Source of the DNA: Thermoplasmata archaeon | Lineage (GTDB): Archaea; Thermoplasmatota; Thermoplasmata; Thermoplasmatales; Thermoplasmataceae | Length of the DNA stretch: 6,045 nucleotides | Reading direction: 5' to 3' | Assembly (NCBI GenBank): GCA_021826835.1 | Contig: JAKAYH010000154.1 | Location: 1-6,045, forward strand | Part shown: positions 1 through 5,246 of the stretch, piece by piece | How positions within the stretch are numbered: position 1 is the stretch's first letter | Layout: every line of letters begins with the position of its first letter | Made by a program: the position numbers and the translations under genes | Notes under the pieces: generated by a model | Told to the model about the DNA's origin: nothing | The model's database searches: none | What the model saw: only the letters and a program-made list of their open reading frames with translations

Positions 1-534
1 GTTCTTTATGTCATAAAATAACGTTACGTAGACATGATGTTTCTCAACTGAGAATTCGTCAATTCCCAGTACTGATATGTCAGAGAGATCCTGCTCTTTT
101 CTTGCCTGATCCACATAATGTTTGAGGATTCTACACACAGAATCCTCATTGATTTCCACGATCCTTGAAACAGCAGATACCGGCATCTCCCTGCACATCT
201 CCACAACCATTGCCTCAAAGTGCAGTGAGAAGCCTGATCCTTTTCTAGCCCATGGAAGATCAATGGTCTTCTTTCCATGTTCATTGCATTTTATCCTTGG
301 TTCCCTTGCATGCACATATGTGGGATACTGGAATATATTGAGATGTCTCCATGTGCGTTCTTCTGTGTCGTATACACCATAAGGTATGCCACATACAGGA
401 CAGGGGAATTTTGATCCACTTGGGAAATCCATGAAGATATCAACCCTCTTTCCCTGATGGTCGAATTTTATTACCTTGATGACCCATGGATCTTCGAGAC
501 CTAGAAGTTTCCTGAAAAGTTCCTCAGATTTCAC
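1..534 (-). CDS. ISL3-family transposase, N-terminal part (runs off window)
   Basis: This DDE transposase would catalyse cut-and-paste movement of its own element. The reading frame is open without interruption for 178 codons from a GTG at 534 to the window edge; the family is usually about 400 residues, so the C-terminal half is missing here. Visible in order are an N-terminal ELFRKLLGLEDPW motif (residues 4-16 or so), a zinc-finger-like region with CPVCG near residues 42-46 and a further C..HG pair near 84-88, the family-typical RHLN, Y.HAR.PR and PWARKGSGF motifs, a helix-turn-helix-like stretch around residues 115-140, and VLGIDEFSVEKHHVYVT near 156-172, whose Asp fits the first catalytic DDE residue. 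An in-frame TAA lies upstream with no ATG between, so GTG is the likely start. A TATA-like box sits 24 bases upstream. The gene looks intact as far as it can be read, so the element may be active. Confidence 0.9.
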   Translation of the reverse strand, partial: MKSEELFRKLLGLEDPWVIKVIKFDHQGKRVDIFMDFPSGSKFPCPVCGIPYGVYDTEERTWRHLNIFQYPTYVHAREPRIKCNEHGKKTIDLPWARKGSGFSLHFEAMVVEMCREMPVSAVSRIVEINEDSVCRILKHYVDQARKEQDLSDISVLGIDEFSVEKHHVYVTLFYDIKN

Positions 535-552
535 ATAATGTAAATGAATGAG

Positions 553-562
553 GGTTTATAAC
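553..562 (-). promoter_or_regulatory. TATA-like box of the transposase gene
   Basis: On the minus strand the sequence GTTATAAACC is centred about 24 bases before the GTG start at 534. This is the spacing expected if transcription begins at or next to the start codon. No Shine-Dalgarno-like purine run lies between. Assignment is by position and composition only. Confidence 0.5.
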
Positions 563-645
563 TTACCCCCGAAGAGTTAAAGAGATCCTCACTACTTTAT
601 TTTGCTATGCAGTGAAGTTATACAATAAAGTTATGACAAGTTTAA

Positions 646-654
646 TTTTTATAT
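646..654 (+). promoter_or_regulatory. TATA-like box of the epimerase gene
   Basis: TTTTTATAT is centred near 650, 24 bases before the GTG start at 674, and is preceded by a purine-containing AAG that could serve as a BRE-like element. The region between the box and the start (TTGTCATTTGATCCGATACT) contains no good Shine-Dalgarno sequence, which favours a leaderless transcript. Confidence 0.55.
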
Positions 655-673
655 TGTCATTTGATCCGATACT

Positions 674-1441
674 GTGAAACTACTTGTAACTGGAAACCGC
701 GGTTTTATCGGCTCTCATATTTATAGCTACTTTAATGGCAGTGATGTTGTTGGCTTTGATCTTAATGATGATTTACTGGATCAGAAATATGATGTAATTA
801 TTCACATGGCAGCTCGGGGGTTGATCAGGAAATCAATAGAAGCACCACTTCAGTATTTTGACGATGACCTGTCCTTAGTAATAAAGCTGCTGGAATTGGC
901 AAGAAAATACGATAGTCTTTTTATCTTTCCAACCTCCGGCTCAACTGCGGAGCCAACAAACCCATATTCATTATCCAAGAAACATGCGGAGGAGTGGATA
1001 AGACTATACAATACACTCTATGGTTTAAAGTATTATATTCTTAGGTTTTTCAACATATATGGTGAAGGAGCAAGAAAGGGTGCTGTATATCTATTCACAA
1101 AAGCAGCATTATTTGGTGAAAAAGCAGTAGTTTATGGTGACGGTACCCATGTCAGAGACTTTCTTTATGTTGCCGACATTCCAAGGACGATTGATGATAT
1201 GATCAAAAATAATTTCCCCAGCGGTGAATACGAAGTTGGATCAGGCATAGGTACATCTATAAATGAACTGATCTCAAAAGTGGAAATAGTGGTCAATAAG
1301 AAAATCGACAGAAAGTATGAGGATTATGTTCTTAAAGAGGCGGAAAGACTGGTAGCTAGAAATACAATAGTAAGAAATCCCACATCTCTTGAGGCTGGAA
1401 TCGCGAAAGTGGCAGAATTCATAAAAAGAGATATCGATTAA
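674..1441 (+). CDS. NAD-dependent epimerase/dehydratase (extended SDR), short form
   Basis: This is a cytosolic nucleotide-sugar-modifying enzyme of the extended short-chain dehydrogenase family, of the type that includes UDP-glucose 4-epimerase and dTDP-glucose 4,6-dehydratase; the exact substrate cannot be read from sequence. Visible are the Rossmann NAD motif TGNRGFIGS (residues 6-14), an acidic residue after strand 2 (D29) that fits NAD over NADP, IIHMAA (42-47), the catalytic YSLSK (Y98 and K102) with candidate Ser/Thr partners at 87-91, LRFFNIYGEG (about 123-132), VYGDGTHVRDFLYVADI (about 153-169) and a GSGIGTSINEL stretch. At 255 residues it is shorter than the usual 300-340. Part of the loss is in the loop between the catalytic Ser/Thr region and Tyr, and the C-terminal substrate domain is also reduced. 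GTG at 674 is forced by an in-frame TGA at 662-664. It probably supplies or modifies a sugar donor for the glycosyltransferases downstream. Confidence 0.88.
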   Translation: MKLLVTGNRGFIGSHIYSYFNGSDVVGFDLNDDLLDQKYDVIIHMAARGLIRKSIEAPLQYFDDDLSLVIKLLELARKYDSLFIFPTSGSTAEPTNPYSLSKKHAEEWIRLYNTLYGLKYYILRFFNIYGEGARKGAVYLFTKAALFGEKAVVYGDGTHVRDFLYVADIPRTIDDMIKNNFPSGEYEVGSGIGTSINELISKVEIVVNKKIDRKYEDYVLKEAERLVARNTIVRNPTSLEAGIAKVAEFIKRDID

Positions 1442-1454
1442 CTAGTGTAATGGA

Positions 1455-1598
1455 ATGCTTAAGAGACCCGAATGTGGAAAATTAACATCCATCCATTGTT
1501 ATTGTGGGTTCACCGACAAGAAGGTGATGATCCAACATATACAGGAATATACGCTCAAAGCCTTAACATCGAAATTTTTAGGGAATAGAATTATCTGA
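1455..1598 (+). CDS. doubtful 47-residue Cys/His-rich small protein
   Basis: A short ATG-initiated frame opens 13 bases after the epimerase stop. Its product contains PECGKLTSIHCYCGF (residues 5-19) and QHIQEY (27-32), so Cys7, Cys15, Cys17 and His28, with His14, could form a small zinc-binding site. The Cys-x-Cys spacing is not the usual Cys-x2-Cys, which could mean a decayed zinc finger or pure chance. There is no clear Shine-Dalgarno sequence and no convincing TATA box at the spacing used by the neighbouring genes. I do not recognise a family and assign no function. It lies in the degraded stretch between the epimerase and the methyltransferase remnant, so it may be another gene fragment. 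Confidence 0.22.
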   Translation: MLKRPECGKLTSIHCYCGFTDKKVMIQHIQEYTLKALTSKFLGNRII

Positions 1599-1672
1599 CC
1601 ACATAATTCTTCCATATTTTCAGCTATTTCTTGGCACAAAGATTTATTGGTATATATCCCTCATAGCAACTA

Positions 1673-2102
1673 TTGAAAGAATAGGTAAAGAGAATTGCTG
1701 AAGATGAGAGAAGGAATGGAAACATTCCGCTGGGGGCAAACTTCTCAACGGAAATTATTACCATTTCTTATTGGAGGTATATACAATTTCTGCTTTTCGT
1801 TAAGATTAGAATTGCACGTGGATACCCCTCCACGATAATACTGAAAGCAATGGAAATGAACGGTTCCGGGAAGCTCATAAGCATAGATGCGCAAGATCAT
1901 TTCTGAATATTAGGAAAAAATAACAATAATTGAGCGCATAGTCTCGAAATAAGTGAGGAAGAGGTTGTTCGTACAGCCTAGAGTGTTCGGTGAAATCCTC
2001 TCCACGATAAATGGTGGTTATAATATCTATTATCATGATTCTTCTCGTACAGAGGGGTGTCCGAGTAAAATTAAAAACCAGAAACAAATATTACTATTCT
2101 GA
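1673..2102 (+). pseudogene. class I SAM-dependent methyltransferase remnant
   Basis: Three pieces in two frames together resemble a small class I methyltransferase of the Methyltransf_24 type. A frame starting at TTG 1673 meets a TAG at 1682 after three codons, then reads on from 1685 to a TGA at 1904, giving RIAEDERRNGNIPLGANFST and later IARGYPSTIILKAMEMNG followed by SGKLISID. The latter fits the glycine-rich SAM-binding loop and the acidic end of strand 2. After 1904 the matching frame shifts: IERIVSK, a TAA at 1950, then RKRLFVQPRVFGEILSTI and NIYYHDSSRTEG, resembling the family's later DIFYHDS.HT segment, ending at TGA 2100-2102. At least two internal stops and one frameshift make it non-functional. 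An AT-rich stretch at 1643-1657 may be its old promoter. The family match is from motif recognition, not a search. Bases 1599-1642 show nothing recognisable. In a glycan island its ancestor could have methylated a sugar, but that is inference. Confidence 0.6.
2086..2093 (+). promoter_or_regulatory. TATA-like box of the first GT2 gene
   Basis: AAATATTA is centred about 25 bases before the GTG at 2115 and lies inside the last codons of the methyltransferase remnant. A weak purine run, GAGGA at 2101-2105, is also present 10 bases before the start and could act as a Shine-Dalgarno sequence if transcription starts further upstream, so this gene is the least certain leaderless case in the window. 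Confidence 0.45.
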
Positions 2103-2114
2103 GGATTCAAGTTA

Positions 2115-3092
2115 GTGCTCATCAGTGTTGTGATCACGGCATATAACAGAAAAGAATATCTTTTAAGTGCCATAGAATCCGTATTGAACCAGACGTTAAG
2201 CAGGGAAAATTACGAAGTAATGGTGATAAAGAACTTTCTGGATGCCGATGTTGATACATATTGCAAGGAAAATTCAGTCCGGGTATTCAATACAGGAAAT
2301 GTTGTTCAGGGTGAGTACATCTACTTAGGTATAACAGAATCAAAAGGTGAAATAATCGCTTTTTTGGATGATGATGATCTATATGAAGTGAATAAATTGT
2401 CATCTGTGTACGAGGCGTTTTCCGGATACACAGGGCTCATCTATTACAGAAATGATCTGTATATTCTCGATACACGAGGAAGTGATGTAACACAGTTGAA
2501 AGGTGAAAAAAAAGGTGGAATAGAAATTTTAGACAACAAAAATGTTCTGATAAAAGGAATCAGGACATTCAGGTGGAATATGAGCTGTATTGCAGTCAGG
2601 AAGCAAATATATCTTAAATTTCTCGATTATGTCAGAACAATAAACGCGGCACCTGATCTTTCGACATTTTACATGGCATTTGAAACTGGGGGACAGTTTG
2701 CCTGGGATCATCGAAGACTTACTGTATACAGACTGAATGAAAAATCCATGACAAATATCAAGGGAGAGCATAATGACGCACTTAGAGAATTCAACAGTCT
2801 TCTCCAATTGCGGAAATACCTAATAAAGAAAGAGGCCAAGATGGATTATGAAAAAACCATGTGTAAGATCAGGGCAATCTCGATCTGGGACGGAGCTTAT
2901 GCTTCCAGACGTGAAATATTGAGCCTTCCAGTTAAGTTCATTCGATCCAGAATAAGAACAAGATATGATTTTTCCATTCTTGTCTTCGTTATTTTTATAG
3001 CTATGATAATGAACGTCTTTGGAATTGGTCATTTAAGAACCATACGGATAGCAGTCAATAAACTCTGGCATTATGAGAATAAGTATTCATGA
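2115..3092 (+). CDS. family 2 (GT-A) glycosyltransferase with C-terminal membrane segment
   Basis: This enzyme should transfer a sugar from a nucleotide-sugar donor to a lipid, glycan or protein acceptor on the cytoplasmic face of the membrane; donor and acceptor are unknown. The 325-residue product starts with the GT2 signature ISVVITAYNRKEYLLSAI (residues 3-20) and SVLNQT, then has an acidic metal/nucleotide-binding FLDDDDL (83-89, the DxD region). A variable middle follows with WNMSCIAV (154-161), D181 followed by TFY, and LTVYR (202-206). A hydrophobic stretch VFVIFIAMIMNVFGIG (about 290-305) is a probable single membrane anchor, with a basic tail after it. GTG is the only usable start because an in-frame TGA ends at 2102. 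The usual GT2 motif VVDDGS is replaced by VIKNF (37-41), so the first Asp site is atypical. It is related to the next gene, which begins 50 bases after its stop. Confidence 0.85.
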   Translation: MLISVVITAYNRKEYLLSAIESVLNQTLSRENYEVMVIKNFLDADVDTYCKENSVRVFNTGNVVQGEYIYLGITESKGEIIAFLDDDDLYEVNKLSSVYEAFSGYTGLIYYRNDLYILDTRGSDVTQLKGEKKGGIEILDNKNVLIKGIRTFRWNMSCIAVRKQIYLKFLDYVRTINAAPDLSTFYMAFETGGQFAWDHRRLTVYRLNEKSMTNIKGEHNDALREFNSLLQLRKYLIKKEAKMDYEKTMCKIRAISIWDGAYASRREILSLPVKFIRSRIRTRYDFSILVFVIFIAMIMNVFGIGHLRTIRIAVNKLWHYENKYS

Positions 3093-3113
3093 TTGGTTAT
3101 TTAAAGTGGAAAC

Positions 3114-3122
3114 AATATTTAT
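3114..3122 (+). promoter_or_regulatory. TATA-like box of the second GT2 gene
   Basis: AATATTTAT is centred about 25 bases before the TTG at 3143, in the 50-base gap after the first GT2 gene. The bases between box and start (CTTAATAACATCCGGTATTA) have no clear Shine-Dalgarno sequence. The second GT2 gene therefore seems to have its own promoter rather than relying only on read-through. Confidence 0.5.
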
Positions 3123-3142
3123 CTTAATAACATCCGGTATTA

Positions 3143-4099
3143 TTGGAACCTGAACTCACCGTACTAATTGCATCGCATAAAAGGGAGGACATGCTTGCTC
3201 AGGCTTTAGATTCATTGGAATTGCAAACAATCGATCATGAAAAATTTGAAGTCGTGATTGTTAAAGATTACGATATCCCTGGAGGATTACTAGAAGGCAG
3301 GTCTTTTTTGATACGTGTTTTTGACTCGGATATTCCGGATTTTTGGAAAAAGCACCTAGTTGGCGTTTCAAATGCTTCTGGGAAATATATATGCTTTCTT
3401 GACGACGATGACCTGTTTTCAAGGTTCAAACTTGAGAGAATCAGTGATCTCACAAAAATTGATAATGCAGATTTTATTGTTAATTCCAAGGTTTTTTTCA
3501 ATGATGGTGATGTAGTTAATGATATTCAGTCTGTAAACAAGGACTTTCAACAGTTTTACGATCTAGGTACCAAGGTACCAAAGGACCTTTTTAAAAAGAT
3601 CCCCTGGTATAATTGCAGTAGCATGACGATCAGTTCAGATATGGCAAAAAAACATGTTCATTTTATAGAGAACATAACCAAAGATATTGATACTTTCTGG
3701 TTTCTGGTAGGTCTGGAAAATGCAAGATCGATTGTGTATGACCAAAATGGACTTACCTTTTATAGAAGGCACCAGGGAGGAGTGAGCAGAAGTAATGATG
3801 TCCATAAATTATGCAATTATGCTGTAAGTGCCATTGCGAGCTTATCCACTATGAACAGCATTTTTTCCTCAAAGACTGCAAAAAAATTGATACAGTATAA
3901 CACAAGTGAGTGGAAAGCTAAGGCAGTTTTGCTTGGTTGCATCAAATCCGGGAAACAAAAATTTCTCTCCATATTTTCTCTTCTACAATTTATTAACACA
4001 TTTTCAAGGAAATGGATAACTGTACTGCTTGCTCTTCTGTTGATATCATTTATAAGTACAAGAATAGCTCAGGATGTGTATCCAAGATTCTATAAATAG
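3143..4099 (+). CDS. family 2 (GT-A) glycosyltransferase, paralogue of the preceding gene
   Basis: This 318-residue protein has the same plan as its upstream neighbour: ELTVLIASHKREDMLAQALD (residues 4-23) and SLELQT, VVIVKDYD (37-44), FLDDDDL (85-91, metal/nucleotide site), WYNCSSMTIS (155-164), D181 with TFWF (184-187), and LTFYRRHQGGVSRS (204-217). A hydrophobic segment WITVLLALLLISFIS (291-305) should anchor the C-terminus in the membrane. In this copy the first acidic motif is KDYD rather than KNF, closer to a working GT2 site. The start is TTG: an in-frame TAA lies at 3128-3130, no ATG or GTG lies between, and the next in-frame ATG (residue 17) would cut into the N-terminal beta strand. 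The two proteins are clearly homologous yet divergent, suggesting an old duplication or joint acquisition and different sugar specificities. Donor and acceptor are unknown. Confidence 0.85.
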   Translation: MEPELTVLIASHKREDMLAQALDSLELQTIDHEKFEVVIVKDYDIPGGLLEGRSFLIRVFDSDIPDFWKKHLVGVSNASGKYICFLDDDDLFSRFKLERISDLTKIDNADFIVNSKVFFNDGDVVNDIQSVNKDFQQFYDLGTKVPKDLFKKIPWYNCSSMTISSDMAKKHVHFIENITKDIDTFWFLVGLENARSIVYDQNGLTFYRRHQGGVSRSNDVHKLCNYAVSAIASLSTMNSIFSSKTAKKLIQYNTSEWKAKAVLLGCIKSGKQKFLSIFSLLQFINTFSRKWITVLLALLLISFISTRIAQDVYPRFYK

Positions 4100-4111
4100 A
4101 ATCGCATACCT

Positions 4112-4140
4112 TAACGAAGAACATCATGGCAATTTCGTTA
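4112..4140. terminator. weak inverted repeat between convergent genes
   Basis: TAACGAA at 4112-4118 pairs with TTCGTTA at 4134-4140, giving a 7-bp stem with a 15-base loop in the 38-base gap between the converging GT2 and GT4 genes. The right arm overlaps the stop codon of the GT4 gene. It could help end transcription from both sides, but archaeal termination depends mainly on T-runs, which are poor here, so this is only a candidate. Confidence 0.2.
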
Positions 4141-5157
4141 TTTCTCACAGATAAGCTTGTAGATGTCAAGCATTTGTTTGGCAACCCTGGATGAACTGAA
4201 TCTTTCTGCATAATCTATAAGAGCATCCGTGCTTTGGTTTCTGGTTGCAGCTTTAACCACAATCTCACTGTCTAACTCTTCTGGTGCAACGAAATTTGCT
4301 ACAGGAGCAAAAAGCTCCTTGTATACCGGTATGGGATTCAATAAAACTGGAACGCCGCAGGAAAGTGCTTCTGCCACAATCAGACCGAACCCCTCATACT
4401 CAGACATGCTCATCAAAATATCTGAGTTCGAAAGGTAATTCAGAAGCTCTTCGTTTGATTTAGGCCCCAGGATGTGAACGTTGTTGAACCTTTTAGATAA
4501 AACCATGATGTCTTCATACTGAGAGGTCCAGCCTCTTGGACTGCCAATATGGTAAAATTCAATGTTACTATTTCCACCTATTTTACTGATTACAGCCTTT
4601 ATGTTTTTTCTTGGATTGAAATCACTTATGGACAGTGCATGAATTTTTCCATCATTCGGGTAAGGATTATTTGGTGTTTTTTTAAAAAAATCTGTTCTTA
4701 TGGGCGCAGGAACAACATGAATCTTATTCCCCGGCATGTGGAATAGATCAATTATCTTCTGTTTGGTGAACTTTGTCGTTACCACAATGTCATTAACTGT
4801 CAACGCTTTCCTGATAGAGATATAATGTCCAATGTTTTTCCTATCAAGAATTGATGGTTTTTTGCCTGATTGCAAAAACGGAATAACATCATGTATTGTC
4901 ACAACATTTGTGCCTTTGACGACAGCGCTCGGGCTAACGGAGTGAATGATGTTGCCATTAACTCTGACAAACTTCCCATGAATCATTTGGGAAATCACAC
5001 CAAATCTTGGTTTCCCTAAAATTGAAAATTCCAGTTTGTGCAGGTAATGAATAGATATATCCGATTCCAATTGGCTGAGACCATAAACAAGGTTATCCAG
5101 ATATGTTTTTGTACCGGTTGAATACGTAAGTGCAGGTGCAACAAATGAAATTTTCAC
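4138..5157 (-). CDS. GT4-family (GT-B fold) glycosyltransferase
   Basis: This 339-residue retaining glycosyltransferase should add a sugar from an activated donor to a glycan or lipid acceptor; both are unknown. It has the normal two-domain GT-B layout. The N-terminal acceptor domain begins MKISFVAPALTYSTGTKTYL and contains VVTIHDVIPF (85-94) and VVTTKFTKQKI (125-135). A linker HVVPAPIRTDFF (147-158) leads to the C-terminal donor domain, with LSISDFNPRKNI (175-186, Arg183/Lys184 in the usual phosphate-binding position) and VHILGPKSNEELLNYLSNSD (227-246). The E-x7-E donor motif follows in EYEGFGLIVAEALSCGVPV (E255 and E263). The length is slightly short for the family but complete. GTG at 5157 is forced by an in-frame TAG upstream. 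It is transcribed towards the GT2 pair, and a TATA-like box in the 89-base gap after the surface protein gene suggests its own promoter. No membrane segment is evident. Confidence 0.9.
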   Translation of the reverse strand: MKISFVAPALTYSTGTKTYLDNLVYGLSQLESDISIHYLHKLEFSILGKPRFGVISQMIHGKFVRVNGNIIHSVSPSAVVKGTNVVTIHDVIPFLQSGKKPSILDRKNIGHYISIRKALTVNDIVVTTKFTKQKIIDLFHMPGNKIHVVPAPIRTDFFKKTPNNPYPNDGKIHALSISDFNPRKNIKAVISKIGGNSNIEFYHIGSPRGWTSQYEDIMVLSKRFNNVHILGPKSNEELLNYLSNSDILMSMSEYEGFGLIVAEALSCGVPVLLNPIPVYKELFAPVANFVAPEELDSEIVVKAATRNQSTDALIDYAERFSSSRVAKQMLDIYKLICEK

Positions 5158-5176
5158 CGTTAGGCGAGATTCTGGC

Positions 5177-5185
5177 TATATTTAG
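5177..5185 (-). promoter_or_regulatory. TATA-like box of the GT4 gene
   Basis: On the minus strand CTAAATATA is centred about 24 bases before the GTG at 5157. The following bases up to the start (GCCAGAATCTCGCCTAACG) lack a Shine-Dalgarno sequence, again fitting a leaderless mRNA. It lies between the surface protein gene and the GT4 gene, so the two need not be co-transcribed. Confidence 0.55.
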
Positions 5186-5246
5186 GTATTTCTAGAAAAT
5201 CCTCTTTAAACTGGTAATTTAATCAGTTAAAATTTTCGTATTCATA

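Larger units (their letters stand above)
1..590 (-). mobile_element. ISL3-family insertion sequence, partial (5' end of transposase plus flank)
   Basis: The element is identified by its transposase, which runs off the left edge of the window, so only the end carrying the start of the gene is visible. Upstream of the transposase, on the minus strand, the sequence reads GGATCTCTTTAACTCTTCGG (588 down to 569). ISL3-family termini commonly begin with GG and a T/C-rich stretch, so this is a candidate terminal inverted repeat that would place the boundary near 588-590. The matching left terminus and the roughly 8-bp target duplication expected for the family cannot be seen, so the outer boundary is an inference. 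The insertion lies directly beside the sugar-epimerase gene and forms the left edge of the glycan gene group. Confidence 0.55.

Noticed and set aside
122..382. Plus-strand open frame of 86 codons (and a minus-strand one at 24-284)
   Set aside because: Both overlap the transposase in other frames. The transposase frame has strong family motifs throughout, and these products have none.
1875..2087. Minus-strand open frame of 70 codons opposite the methyltransferase remnant
   Set aside because: The product has no recognisable motif and no promoter at the usual spacing. The plus strand carries ordered methyltransferase motifs.
1673..2102. Programmed frameshifting or recoding in the methyltransferase
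   Set aside because: There are several separate lesions (TAG 1682, TGA 1904, TAA 1950, frame change) and no slippery-site or structure pattern, so simple decay explains them better.
2529..3032. Minus-strand frames at 2529-2807 and 2820-3032
   Set aside because: They are antisense to a convincing GT2 gene and their products have no family features.
4229..4746. Plus-strand frames at 4229-4438 and 4549-4746
   Set aside because: They are antisense to the GT4 gene, which has the complete donor and acceptor motifs.
5209..5228. Stem (AACTG/CAGTT) after the surface protein gene as a terminator
   Set aside because: The stem is only 5 bp with a 10-base AT-rich loop and no long T-run, so it is not distinguishable from chance.
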